Shown: positions 8,503-17,425 of the stretch, piece by piece
How the letters are laid out: each line of letters opens with the position of its first letter
How positions within the stretch are numbered: position 1 is the first letter of the stretch
Notes under the pieces: generated by a model
Databases searched by the model: none
What the model was told of the DNA's origin: nothing
What the model saw: the letters and a program-made list of their open reading frames with translations, nothing else
Assembly (NCBI GenBank): GCA_965224065.1
Contig: CBDCYF010000005.1
Span: 1,240,001 to 1,304,000, forward strand
DNA length: 64,000 nt
Source: JAOTZA01 sp965224065
GTDB lineage: Bacteria; Acidobacteriota; Thermoanaerobaculia; Multivoradales; JAHEKO01
Direction: 5' to 3'
Program-made: the position numbers and the translations under genes

Positions 8503-9192
8503 ATGACCTCGCCTCGCTCGGCCCTCCCCACCCTGCTCGGGTGGCTGGGCGTCGCGTTGTTTGTCGCCATCTACGCCGTCGAGCTGCTGCCCCACCACGG
8601 ACGGCCCTTCACCATAAAGTGGATCCACGACCACCTCGGCCGGGGTGGCCTGATCGCGCTCAACATCCTGATCGTCCTGGCCTTCCTCGCCCTGCTCCCC
8701 TACCGCCGCCCGACCAAGGGGGTGTGGAAAGGCAAAGGCACCTTTGTCGCCTTTGTCATCGCGCTGATGACCGAGATGTTCGGCTGGCCGCTGCTGCTCT
8801 TCCTGGTGTCGCCGCTTTTCGACGTTCCCAACATCGCCCACCCGTTCTTCGACGCCGTCGGCCACTGGCCGGCGCGCGCCGGCACCGCCTTGAGCTTCCT
8901 GGGTCTGGCGCTGGTCGCCGGCGGCTGGCACCAGATCCACCGCGCCCAGGGATTGGTTACCACCGGCCTCTACCGCTTTATGCGCCACCCCCAGTACACC
9001 GGTTTGCTGCTCTTTACCCTGGGCTGGATCCTCCACTGGCCCTCAGTCGTGACCCTTGCCCTGTGGCCCATCCTGGTTACAGCCTACGTCTGGCTCGCCA
9101 AACAGGAAGAGAAGCAGGCGCGGGACGAGTTTGGCGAAGAATGGGACGAATACGCCCGGCGCACCAAGAGGTTTGTGCCGGGGGTGGTTTAG
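8503..9192 (+). CDS. membrane methyltransferase of the isoprenylcysteine/PEMT type
   Basis: The 229-residue product starts at ATG 8503, 14 bases after the PilZ stop. It has about five or six membrane helices (TLLGWLGVALFVAIYAVEL, ALNILIVLAFLALLPY, FVAFVIALMTEMFGWPLLLF, ALSFLGLALVAGGW). The C-terminal signature of ICMT/PEMT-like methyltransferases follows: TGLYRFMRHPQYTG, then EEKQARDEFGEEWDEYARR. These enzymes use SAM to methylate membrane-embedded or lipid substrates. The real substrate in bacteria of this type is unknown. The RHPQY and E..RDEFG motifs form the SAM site in the family. Confidence 0.82.
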   Translation: MTSPRSALPTLLGWLGVALFVAIYAVELLPHHGRPFTIKWIHDHLGRGGLIALNILIVLAFLALLPYRRPTKGVWKGKGTFVAFVIALMTEMFGWPLLLFLVSPLFDVPNIAHPFFDAVGHWPARAGTALSFLGLALVAGGWHQIHRAQGLVTTGLYRFMRHPQYTGLLLFTLGWILHWPSVVTLALWPILVTAYVWLAKQEEKQARDEFGEEWDEYARRTKRFVPGVV

Positions 9193-9289
9193 GGCGAGAC
9201 CGCCGGAGTCGCTGCGGTACCGGGTGATTCCACCGCGTAGACAGGCGCGTGATAGGTTCCATCGCACATCATCACGTAAGGGAGGTTCC

Positions 9290-9520
9290 ATGCTCGCTCA
9301 TCGCGAAGGACAGGCGCCGGCAGCACCGTGGATCTGTATCAAGTACGACCCCGCCAAGGGGGTGGACGACCCCGAGTACAAGCCACCGGCGCGCGGCCCC
9401 GAGGGCGATCCCGACCCCGAGCCGGAGCCGGAACCGCTGCAGCCGGTGGAGAATGACCCCTCGCCCGGACCGAAGCCCGGTGAGGGAAGCGTGCCGCCGA
9501 GCCCCGTGACGCCGAACTAG
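9290..9520 (+). CDS. small proline-rich hypothetical protein
   Basis: A 76-residue product with a clear Shine-Dalgarno GGGAGG five bases before ATG 9290, so it is likely expressed. After a short N-terminus (PWICIKYDP) it is almost wholly Pro/Glu/Asp-rich (PDPEPEPEPLQPVE), predicted disordered. It has no signal peptide or domain. The stop overlaps the converging antiporter stop in a CTAG palindrome. No function can be assigned. Confidence 0.55.
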   Translation: MLAHREGQAPAAPWICIKYDPAKGVDDPEYKPPARGPEGDPDPEPEPEPLQPVENDPSPGPKPGEGSVPPSPVTPN

Positions 9521-10917
9521 CCCGCCGAGCCGGGAGCTCGGACTCCAAGCAGGCGGCGCACAAACGGACCCACCGTCAGGCCCTGGACGATGATCGAGAA
9601 GACGACCACGCAGTAGGTCACCGCCAGGATGGTCTCCCGGTGCGGGACCGGGGCGCCATGCAGGGTCTTGGGGATCGACAGCGCCAGCGCCACCGAGATT
9701 CCGCCGCGCAGGCCTCCCCAGGTGAGGATCTTGACCGCGTGCGGGGTGAACGTGCGCCGGCGCCGGCGCACTGTGATCGGCAGTCCTACCGACACGAACC
9801 GCACCAGCAGGAGAGTCGGGATGATCAGCACACCGGCGAGGAGCAGCTCGCGATTGAAGGTCAGCACTAGGACTTCGAGCCCGAGGAGCAGAAACAGCAG
9901 GGCGTTCAACATCTCGTCGATCAGTTCCCAGAAGGTATCCAGGTTGTTCCGGGTGGTGTCGGACATGGCCAGCCGGCGTCCCTGGTTGCCGATCAGCAGC
10001 GCGGCTACCACCATGGCGATCGGACCCGACAGGTGCAGGGCATTGGCGAGGCTGTAGCCGCCGGCTACCAGGGCCAGGGAGATCAGCGTCTCGAGATGGT
10101 AGTTGTCGATCGTGTAGAGCAGCCAGAAGGCCAGCCCGCCCAGGAGCAGACCGATCATCGCCCCACCCAGGGCTTCACTCAGAAAAAGACGCGCCACACC
10201 GGCCGCTGACAGCCCATCGCCGTGCTCTTCTCCACCGGTCCCCGGAGCGGCCGCCAAGTCCGTAGCGTGAGCGTCTCCAACGCTGTGGACGACTCCTACC
10301 GCCGCGGACGGACCATGGTCTCCCGCACTCGGCGAGGCGTGGCCAAAACCGATGATGCTGGCGATGACCAGGAAGATCACCACTCCGACGCCGTCGTTGA
10401 ACAGAGACTCGCCGGTGATCTTGGTCTCGAGCGAGCGGGGCACGCCGACACTCTTGAGGATGCCCATCACCGCGATCGGATCGGTCGGTGAGATCAGCGA
10501 GCCAAAAAGCAGGCAGTAGATAAAGGGCACGTCGGGCTCCAGCAGCCAGCCGAGGATCCAGTAGGAAAGCGCCCCGACGAGGAAGGTCGAAAGCACGATC
10601 CCGACCGTTGCCAGCAGGCCGACCACCCACTTCTGCTCGCGCAAGTCGTTGAGATCGACGTGGAGCGCTCCGGCAAAGAGCAGGAAGCCCAGCATCCCGT
10701 GCATCAGCGTCTGGTTGAAATCGATCGAGCTCAGCAGCTCGTGGGCGAAACCGAGAAGACCGGGGGAGAACCGCCCGACCCAGATCAGCAGCAGCGACAC
10801 CACCAGGGCCATCGCCATCAAACCGATGGTCGTCGGCAGTTTGAGCCAGCGGTAGTTGACGTAGCCAAAGACCGCCGCCAGCGAGATCAGGACGGCAAAG
10901 GTCTCAAATGGAGTCAT
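9517..10917 (-). CDS. cation:proton antiporter, CPA1/NhaP type
   Basis: A 466-residue polytopic protein with about 12 membrane helices. The hallmark ion-binding region reads SPTDPIAVMGIL followed by ESLFNDGVGVVIFLVI, with the Asp pair typical of CPA1 exchangers. A late helix holds LTWGGLRGGISVALALSIP. It exchanges Na+ (or K+) for H+ at the cytoplasmic membrane. A charged, His/Asp-rich loop (about residues 198-245) is longer than usual. No cytosolic regulatory tail is present. TAACAG ends six bases before ATG 10917 in the gap to the next gene. Confidence 0.92.
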   Translation of the reverse strand: MTPFETFAVLISLAAVFGYVNYRWLKLPTTIGLMAMALVVSLLLIWVGRFSPGLLGFAHELLSSIDFNQTLMHGMLGFLLFAGALHVDLNDLREQKWVVGLLATVGIVLSTFLVGALSYWILGWLLEPDVPFIYCLLFGSLISPTDPIAVMGILKSVGVPRSLETKITGESLFNDGVGVVIFLVIASIIGFGHASPSAGDHGPSAAVGVVHSVGDAHATDLAAAPGTGGEEHGDGLSAAGVARLFLSEALGGAMIGLLLGGLAFWLLYTIDNYHLETLISLALVAGGYSLANALHLSGPIAMVVAALLIGNQGRRLAMSDTTRNNLDTFWELIDEMLNALLFLLLGLEVLVLTFNRELLLAGVLIIPTLLLVRFVSVGLPITVRRRRRTFTPHAVKILTWGGLRGGISVALALSIPKTLHGAPVPHRETILAVTYCVVVFSIIVQGLTVGPFVRRLLGVRAPGSAG

Positions 10918-11233
10918 GTACGCCTGTTACCGGGATCCGCTGCCGTCCGCCTTTTTTGAGCGGAGAAATCCTATCGCGCCAAGAGAGAGGCGACTCGATG
11001 TCACCTCGGATAAAATTTCCTACAGATCCATCCGAAAGGCTACTCGTCGAATCAAGGAAACGCTTGCCCAGCCGCTGCCTTTATCCACCTCAATTGCGGC
11101 ACAGCTCTTGCGTTTCTTCGCTATTGGACATTCTCCTGCTCAAACGTCCCGGGTAGTAGAGTAAACCACAGCGGGCCGGAACGGCGAGGGGTACCAGTCG
11201 AACCAGTACACGCACCAACGGGAGGTTTGAGAC
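10918..11233. other. 316-base divergent intergenic region without a credible gene
   Basis: It separates the minus-strand antiporter from the plus-strand ASH-domain gene. Two overlapping open frames (10908-11156 and 10916-11164) have no coding-like composition and no homology I recognise. The right end holds GGGAGG ahead of the ATG at 11234. The middle is less GC-rich than the flanking genes, consistent with promoters for both genes, but I cannot place them firmly. Confidence 0.5.
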
Positions 11234-12661
11234 ATGACAACTCAGCTACCCAGTACCCTTCTCACCGCTACCGGCATGGCGGTAGCGCTTCTTGCAGCCA
11301 CCCTTGGCGCGACAGCCGCGCCGGCGCACGAGCCGGAAATCCGTCTCTCGCCGCGCTCGATCAATTTCGGCAATGTGGAAGGATCGAAAACTCGTAAGGT
11401 CAAGATCCAAAATCGCGGCACTTCGGCGTTGGAGGTCGCGGCGATTACGCTGTGCGACGGCACCAGCGGCGAGTTCTCTTTCGCGCCTGCCAATGCCAGT
11501 GTCGAGCCCAAAAAAAATCTCGAGGTCAAAGTTACTTACACCCCGGCGGACCAGGGCAGCGACCAGGGATGTCTCGAAATAGCCAGCAACGACCTCGATG
11601 AGCCGACCGTCGCCCTGCCGGTCCGCGGCTCGGCCAAGGAGTCGACACCCGGAGGGGGCATCGTCGCGGTCCTGCGGCCCGACAAGCTCGGTTTCGGGGA
11701 GGTACCCGTCGGCTCCGTGTCCCAGCTCGTAGTAGGGGTTCGCAGCCGCGGCGGCGCGACCTTCGACGCGATCCTCAATACCTGCTTCGGCACCAGTCCG
11801 GAGTATGCCTTTGCGCCGGTAACGCCGTTTGCGGTCACCCCTGGAAGCGGCGCACCGGTGACCGCCTCTTACGCACCCGTTGATGTCGGAGTCGACATCG
11901 GCTGCTTCGAAGTGCGGGATGCGGCTACCAGCGATGTTCTGGCAACCCTGGCATTGGTCGGGACCGGCGTCCAAAAACCCGACCCCGAGGGCGTCGACCT
12001 CGATATCCACGATTTCAAGGTCAAAAAAGAGGCCAAGTTAGAACAGGATCAGTCGATCAAAATCAGGCTTTGGGTCCAGAACCGAGGCACGGTAAACGAT
12101 TCGCGCACCGCGACTGTAGTGGGCCTGCAGAACGACAACCTGATCTACGAGGAAACGCTACCGGTCTCCGACAAGCCCGGCAACGAAGGGGTCCGAAAAA
12201 CAAGTTTCCCAGACCATGTCGCGACCGAGGCGGGTGACATCCTCTGGGAAGCGACCGTCGCCGACGACGACCCGGACGAGGACCGGGCCCTCGCGGTCAC
12301 TCGAGTAAGCGAACCCGATGCGACCGTGACACCGGGTTTGGACCTCGACATTCGCCGCCTCCGCATTACCCGGAAAATTGCTCTGGGCGATGCGAGGACG
12401 GTCAAAGCCAAGCTCTTTGTGATAAACCGGGGCACGATCGATGAGACTCGACCGGCCACCCTGGTCGGGGTTCAAAACGGGATCGAAATCTACAGCGAAA
12501 CTATCCCGGTCTCGGACCCACCCGACAATGGAGGCGCGACTCGGTTCCGTTTCCCGACGTTCACACCCACCGTGCCCGGCGATATCCTGTGGATGGTGGT
12601 CGTCGACGACGAAAACCCCGATGCCGACGAGGCACTGGCGGTTACCCGCGTGGATTTGTGA
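11234..12661 (+). CDS. secreted protein with two ASH/DUF1573-like domains and a duplicated C-terminal domain
   Basis: The 475-residue product has a Sec signal peptide (TGMAVALLAATLGATAAPAHE) and GGGAGG before its ATG. Residues about 36-133 and 145-243 are Ig-like ASH domains (RSINFGNVEGSKTRKVKIQN; KLGFGEVPVGSVSQLVVGV). Residues about 255-365 and 372-475 are a tandem duplication of another beta domain: LDIHDFKVKKEAKLEQ versus LDIRRLRITRKIALGD, each ending in GDILW, a DD/DDENPDxD segment and ALAVTRV. This is CARDB-like in feel, but the family is not certain. It is probably a surface or periplasmic adhesion or binding protein. No enzyme motif is seen. Confidence 0.75.
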   Translation: MTTQLPSTLLTATGMAVALLAATLGATAAPAHEPEIRLSPRSINFGNVEGSKTRKVKIQNRGTSALEVAAITLCDGTSGEFSFAPANASVEPKKNLEVKVTYTPADQGSDQGCLEIASNDLDEPTVALPVRGSAKESTPGGGIVAVLRPDKLGFGEVPVGSVSQLVVGVRSRGGATFDAILNTCFGTSPEYAFAPVTPFAVTPGSGAPVTASYAPVDVGVDIGCFEVRDAATSDVLATLALVGTGVQKPDPEGVDLDIHDFKVKKEAKLEQDQSIKIRLWVQNRGTVNDSRTATVVGLQNDNLIYEETLPVSDKPGNEGVRKTSFPDHVATEAGDILWEATVADDDPDEDRALAVTRVSEPDATVTPGLDLDIRRLRITRKIALGDARTVKAKLFVINRGTIDETRPATLVGVQNGIEIYSETIPVSDPPDNGGATRFRFPTFTPTVPGDILWMVVVDDENPDADEALAVTRVDL

Positions 12662-12774
12662 GAACGGCCCATCGGACCGAGTCTCGCGAGCGCGAGTCCG
12701 GCCGTAGGGAATCGATTACAATTCACATCGAGTCGCGAGCGAATTCGGACCCCAAAAAAAAGGAGCCGCGAAGT

Positions 12775-13506
12775 ATGACAAGGCCAGCAAGTGTAGCGAG
12801 CATTCTGACCATTGCGCTCGCCGTGACGATCACGTCGGCCGTTCCAGCAGCCGATCTGACGATCGTCTCCAAAGTGACCGCGGGCAAGGGCGAACCCATG
12901 ACGACCACCCAGTACCTCTCCAGCGACAAAGTCCGAACCTCCGACGGCAAGTTCGACACCATCATGGACGCCGGCACCGGTCGCATGATCCATATCGACC
13001 ACAAGAAAAAGACCTACTACGAGACCAGCCTGGCCGAGATGCGGGCCCAGTTCGCCGAGCTCGAGAAGACGTTCCAGGATGCTCCGATGCTCGGCAAGAT
13101 GCTCAGGCGTGGCGCGGTCGAGGCCCAGCTCGAGAAAGGCAGCGGCAGCCGCACCATCGCCGGCTACCCGTGCTCGCAGTACTTCCTGACCGTCGGCAAA
13201 AAGACGCGGATGGAGATGTGGGCGACCACAAACCTCAAGACCCCGATCGAGTACTACGACGCCCGCAAGATGGCCTACTCGGCCATCGGGCCGGCGGCGA
13301 GCCGTTTCGACAAGCTGTTCGAGGCGATGAAGAAGATCAACGGCTTTCCGCTCTACACCGCTCTTGACAGCAAGATGATGGGGATGAACATCAAAAGCGT
13401 CAGCGAGGCGACCGAGGTTCGCAAGGGCCCGATCCCCGCCGCTGTCTTTGAGCCGCCCACCGGGTACAAGAAGAAAAAGTCCCCTTACGAGAACAAGGGC
13501 GAATAG
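12775..13506 (+). CDS. secreted DUF4412-like protein
   Basis: ATG 12775 is preceded by an AGGAG-type site (AAAAGGAGCC) and opens a Sec signal peptide (SILTIALAVTITSAVPAADL). The 243-residue body resembles DUF4412: an early lipoprotein-like beta fold (TTTQYLSSDKVRTSDGKFDT), MIHIDHKKKTYYETSLAEM, then GSRTIAGYPCSQYFLTVGKK and EMWATTNLKTP. Methionine- and lysine-rich helices follow. DUF4412 proteins are envelope proteins of unknown role. It lies 114 bases after the ASH-domain gene and may share its transcript. Confidence 0.72.
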   Translation: MTRPASVASILTIALAVTITSAVPAADLTIVSKVTAGKGEPMTTTQYLSSDKVRTSDGKFDTIMDAGTGRMIHIDHKKKTYYETSLAEMRAQFAELEKTFQDAPMLGKMLRRGAVEAQLEKGSGSRTIAGYPCSQYFLTVGKKTRMEMWATTNLKTPIEYYDARKMAYSAIGPAASRFDKLFEAMKKINGFPLYTALDSKMMGMNIKSVSEATEVRKGPIPAAVFEPPTGYKKKKSPYENKGE

Positions 13507-13565
13507 ACCGGGAGCGGGATCCTGGGAGTCTGGACCCTGGGAGTCTGGACGAGGCGCTCGGGACC

Positions 13566-14042
13566 CTAACGGCCGTGGCGCCACTCCGGCGGCACCCGCA
13601 CCGCCAGAACCTCTCCCTCGGCGCAGCGCTCACCGCCCGAGGAAAGCGAGCACTCGAGCACCGTCTTTTTCTCCCCCGCCTCACGGAGGGTCGCCCGGAT
13701 GTCGACCGGCGAATCGATAGGCGTGGGGCGCAGATAGTTCACCTTGAGTGAGGCGGTGGCGCACCAGATGTGGGGCTCGGAGCCGATGTCCCGGCCCTCG
13801 GCTCGATAGGCGTCGGCGACCGCGGTACAGATCGCATGGCAGTCGATCAGGGTGCCGATGATGCCGCCGTTGAGGTAAATCCGCGGGCCGGCCGCCTGGT
13901 GAGGCAACGGCTGGTAGACGCAGATCGACTCGTCGGGTCCGCTCCAGAAGCTCTGGATTTGCAGTCCGTCGGGGTTCTCCGGCCCGCAGCCAAAACAAAA
14001 GTTGTCGGGGATCAGGGATTGGAAAGAAGGACCACTTGTCAT
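13566..14042 (-). CDS. hotdog-fold thioesterase (PaaI type)
   Basis: A 158-residue single hotdog protein. It opens with NFCFGCGPENPDGLQ, a motif shared with acyl-CoA thioesterases that follow a CFxCG segment, and has the active-site helix start YLNGGIIGTLIDCHAICTA. PaaI-type enzymes hydrolyse acyl-CoA thioesters in the cytoplasm. ATG 14042 is the family-consistent start; a longer upstream frame runs antisense through the ABC gene and is rejected. TAGACT lies 10 bases before the ATG, within the 36-base divergent gap to the ABC operon. Confidence 0.85.
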   Translation of the reverse strand: MTSGPSFQSLIPDNFCFGCGPENPDGLQIQSFWSGPDESICVYQPLPHQAAGPRIYLNGGIIGTLIDCHAICTAVADAYRAEGRDIGSEPHIWCATASLKVNYLRPTPIDSPVDIRATLREAGEKKTVLECSLSSGGERCAEGEVLAVRVPPEWRHGR

Positions 14043-14078
14043 TACGGCCCCAAGTCTACTGTGGCTACAATCCGGCCG

Positions 14079-14777
14079 GTGAGCCAGTCTGCAGACAGCC
14101 TGATCGAGCTCAGCCAGCTCTCGAAATCGTATCGGGAAGGCCGCCGGACACACGTTGTGCTCGACCGCGTCGACGCTTCGATCGAACGAGGCGAGCTGGT
14201 GGTCCTGCTGGGCAAGAGCGGCTCGGGCAAGACGACGCTGCTCAATCTCCTGAGCGGAATCGACCGGCCGACTTCCGGGGACGTCCGGATCGACGGCGTC
14301 TCGCTCGCCGGCCTTTCCGAGAAGGAACGGACCCTGTTCCGGCGGCACCGGATCGGGTTTGTGTTCCAGTTTTTCAATCTGCTCCCCACGCTGACCGTCG
14401 AGGAGAACCTGCTGCTGCCGATCGAGCTCAAGGGACGGGTCACGGCGCAGGACCGCGATCGGGCGGCCACCCTGCTGGGCGAAGTCGGCCTTGGGAGCCG
14501 AGCCGGCAGCTTTCCCGAGCGGCTCTCGGGTGGTGAGCGGCAACGGGTGGCGATCGCCCGCGCGCTGATCCACCAGCCGGATCTCTTGCTGGCTGATGAG
14601 CCGACCGGCAACCTCGATCTCGATACGGGTCTCGAGGTGCTGGATCTGCTCGACCGGCTCACCCGGCGGGAGGGCCGGACCCTGGTGATGGCCACCCATG
14701 GACGGGAAGTGATCGGGGTCGCCGACCGCATTCTCCGGATCGAGAACGGCCGGCTTCTGGAACAGGCCGCGCGGTGA
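14079..14777 (+). CDS. ABC transporter ATP-binding protein (LolD/AttE-like)
   Basis: A 232-residue nucleotide-binding subunit with Walker A GKSGSGKTT, Q-loop FVFQFFNLLPTLTVEEN, signature LSGGERQRVAIARAL, Walker B DLLLADEPTGNLD and switch histidine ATHGREV. The sequence is closest to MacB/LolD-class ATPases that power mechanotransmission without moving a substrate through the membrane. GTG 14079 is chosen because TACAAT ends 7 bases upstream; GTG 14061 is an in-frame alternative. It overlaps the permease by GTGA. Confidence 0.93.
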   Translation: MSQSADSLIELSQLSKSYREGRRTHVVLDRVDASIERGELVVLLGKSGSGKTTLLNLLSGIDRPTSGDVRIDGVSLAGLSEKERTLFRRHRIGFVFQFFNLLPTLTVEENLLLPIELKGRVTAQDRDRAATLLGEVGLGSRAGSFPERLSGGERQRVAIARALIHQPDLLLADEPTGNLDLDTGLEVLDLLDRLTRREGRTLVMATHGREVIGVADRILRIENGRLLEQAAR

Positions 14778-17425
14778 ATCGGCCCCTCGCTCGTCTCGGG
14801 GCGCGCCACCTCCGCCATCATCCCTGGCAGGGGGCGCTGGCCCTGCTCGGCGTCGCGCTCGGCGTCGCCGTGGTGGTGTCGATCGAGGCCGCCAACGGGA
14901 GCGCGCTCACCGCCTTTCGGCTCTCCACCGAAGCGCTCACCGGCCGGGCGACCCACCAGATCGTCGGCGGCTCCGCCGGGGTGCCGGAAGCCGTTTTCGC
15001 CGAGCTGCGGGCCGCGGGGATCCGGCCTTCGGCCCCGGTGGTCAAAGGCCGGGTGGTTCTTCGCCGAGGGGACCCCCCCGAGGCTCGAGTCCTCGAGATC
15101 CTCGGTGTCGACCCTTTGAGCGAATCGGCGTTCCGGGACTACGCCGGTTCGGCGGCCGGCCCGACTTTCGATCTGGCCGGCTTTCTCACCCGTCCCGGAG
15201 CCGTGGTTCTGGAGCAACAGGCGGCGCTCGGTCTGGGGCTGGCGCCAGGAGACCGTTTCGAGGTCTCCACCGGCTCGACTCGAGCGTGGCTCGAGGTCCT
15301 TGGGACGTTCTCGATCGACGATCCGGGAACGCGCCAATCAATTGGTAACTTATTGGTTACGGACATAGCAACCGCCCAGGAAACACTGGATGTTTTTGGC
15401 CGCCTGAGTCGGATCGACCTGGTTCTCCCAAGGGGTGGACCGGCGAGCGGGGGGGATGCCGCGGAGTTGGAGGCCGGCCCGGAAGGCGGCGACGATTCAC
15501 CCGCCGCCCGCATCCGGCGGATCCTGCCTCCCGGGACGCGCCTCCAGCCCTCGAGTGCCCGCGTGGCGGAGGCGGCGGAGATGACCCGCTCGTTTCGACT
15601 CAATCTGAGGGCACTGTCCCTCTTGGCGTTGCTCTGCGGGGCCTTTTTGATCTACAACACCATGACCTTTGCGGTCGTGCAACGTCGTCACGGGTTGGGA
15701 ACCCTGCGAGCTCTTGGGGCCACCCGCGGCGAGATCTTGGCCGCCGTCTTGTTCGAAGCGGCGGCGGTCGGGGTCGCCGGAACGATCTTGGGGACCCTGG
15801 CCGGCAAGGTCCTGGCGGCCCGACTACTGGCCCAAGTGACACAGACGATCAACGACCACTACTTCGTCGTCAGCGTACAGGACGCGCGGCTATCCGCGGG
15901 GACGTTGGCGGCCGCAGCCTTCCTGGGTATCGGGGCCTCCCTTCTCGGTGCCCTATCCCCGGCCTGGGAAGCCGTCGCCGCCACGCCCCGGGCCAGTTTG
16001 CAGCGGGCCGAGGTCGAAGACCGCGTTCGCCGCTCGCTCCCTGGGGTGACTACCGCCGGGCTGGCGCTGGTTGTCGCAGGCGGCTTGCTCTTGCTGGCCG
16101 CGGACTCGCTGACTCTCATCTTCTCCGGCTTTTTTCTTCTGCTCCTCGGCCTCGCCTGCTTCACTCCCGCGGCGACGCTAGCCCTGGCCCGGCTACTGAC
16201 GCCGGTTGCGGGCGTCGCCGCCGGCGCGCTCGGACGAGTCGCGGCCCGCAGCGTTGCCGCGTCGATGAGTCGCACGGCGGTTGCCGTCGCCGCCCTGACC
16301 GTCGCAGTTGCGGTGTCGATCGGCGTCGGGCTGATGATCCGCAGCTTCCGCTCGACCGTAGAGTCGTGGCTCGCCCTGAGCTTGCCGGCCGATCTCTACG
16401 TCTCCCCGAGGGACGCGCCGACCGACCGATTCTCGGTGCAGCCCGCCGGTCTCGAGCCCGAGTTGATCGACAAACTCCGCCGGCTCGAAGGCGTCGAGCG
16501 GGTCAACACCGTGCGCGGAATCGAGACCGAGATGGGCGTCGCCACCGGAGGCCGGATAAAAACCGTTCCCACTCGGCTGCTGGCCTACGACCTCGACCGG
16601 CGCGGTCGCGAATCGATCGCTCTCAAGGACGGCGACCCCGAGACCGCATGGGAGGCCGTCGACTCGGGATCGGCGGTCTTTGCTTCGGAGCCGCTGGCCT
16701 ACCGGCACCGCCTCGAGGTGGGCTCCGGGGTCGATCTTCAAACACCGACCGGCACACTGCGGCTACCGGTGGCGGCCATCCACTACGACTACGCGTCCGA
16801 GCGCGGCGCCATTCTGCTCAGCCACGAGTTGTACAAGAAGCACTGGGGCGATCTTCGGGTGACGGCGGCTTCGATCTATCTGGAGTCGGGTGCCGACGCC
16901 GCGACGGTGGCAGAGGCCGCTCGAGCCGTGGGAACGAGTGCCGGCGGAGTCGGGAGCGGCGAACTGGAAGTCCGTTCCAACCGCGTCCTGCGAGAGCTCT
17001 CGCTCGAGGTTTTTGATCGCACCTTTGTGGTTACCCGGGTCCTCCGCCTGCTGGCGATTCTCGTGGCGGCGGTCGGCATCCTCTCGGCGCTGACCGCCTT
17101 GCAGCTCGAGCGGGCTCGGGAGATCGGCGTACTGCGCGCCAACGGTCTCACTCCCGGTCAGATCTGGGGCCTGGTCGCCGCGGAGACCGGTTTGATGGGC
17201 TTGATTGCCGGGATCCTGGCGCTGCCACTGGGCTGGTTGATCGCGGTGGTGATGGTCCGGATCATCAACCGGCGCTCCTTTGGCTGGACCATGGCGCTGG
17301 AGGCGGACGCCGCCACTCTGGCCGGCGCGGTTGCCCTGGCGCTGGGTACGGCGCTGGTGGCGGGCCTGTATCCGGCGTACCGCATGGCCCGGACCCCACC
17401 GGCGGAGGCCCTGCGTGGACGGTAA
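14774..17425 (+). CDS. FtsX-type ABC transporter permease
   Basis: An 883-residue permease with two FtsX units. Membrane segments lie near residues 20-40, 275-300, 325-350, 375-400, 425-465, 500-525 and 755-880. Large periplasmic domains are at about 45-270 and 530-750. The motifs GTLRALGATRGEI and REIGVLRANGLTPGQIWG mark the coupling regions of both halves. This is the AttF/LolCE-like fused arrangement. Together with the ATPase and the lipocalin-like protein it forms a three-gene overlapping operon, probably handling lipids or lipoproteins at the inner membrane. The cargo is inference. Confidence 0.92.
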   Translation: MNRPLARLGARHLRHHPWQGALALLGVALGVAVVVSIEAANGSALTAFRLSTEALTGRATHQIVGGSAGVPEAVFAELRAAGIRPSAPVVKGRVVLRRGDPPEARVLEILGVDPLSESAFRDYAGSAAGPTFDLAGFLTRPGAVVLEQQAALGLGLAPGDRFEVSTGSTRAWLEVLGTFSIDDPGTRQSIGNLLVTDIATAQETLDVFGRLSRIDLVLPRGGPASGGDAAELEAGPEGGDDSPAARIRRILPPGTRLQPSSARVAEAAEMTRSFRLNLRALSLLALLCGAFLIYNTMTFAVVQRRHGLGTLRALGATRGEILAAVLFEAAAVGVAGTILGTLAGKVLAARLLAQVTQTINDHYFVVSVQDARLSAGTLAAAAFLGIGASLLGALSPAWEAVAATPRASLQRAEVEDRVRRSLPGVTTAGLALVVAGGLLLLAADSLTLIFSGFFLLLLGLACFTPAATLALARLLTPVAGVAAGALGRVAARSVAASMSRTAVAVAALTVAVAVSIGVGLMIRSFRSTVESWLALSLPADLYVSPRDAPTDRFSVQPAGLEPELIDKLRRLEGVERVNTVRGIETEMGVATGGRIKTVPTRLLAYDLDRRGRESIALKDGDPETAWEAVDSGSAVFASEPLAYRHRLEVGSGVDLQTPTGTLRLPVAAIHYDYASERGAILLSHELYKKHWGDLRVTAASIYLESGADAATVAEAARAVGTSAGGVGSGELEVRSNRVLRELSLEVFDRTFVVTRVLRLLAILVAAVGILSALTALQLERAREIGVLRANGLTPGQIWGLVAAETGLMGLIAGILALPLGWLIAVVMVRIINRRSFGWTMALEADAATLAGAVALALGTALVAGLYPAYRMARTPPAEALRGR

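Noticed and set aside
8011..9192. 393-residue methyltransferase-like protein
   Set aside because: The first 164 codons overlap the PilZ gene in another frame; the membrane protein starts at ATG 8503.
10908..11164. Two overlapping small plus-strand frames
   Set aside because: No ribosome site, coding signal or recognisable domain; probably promoter DNA.
13566..14699. 377-residue version of the thioesterase
   Set aside because: The extra N-terminus is antisense to the ABC ATPase gene and is not thioesterase sequence; ATG 14042 fits the family.
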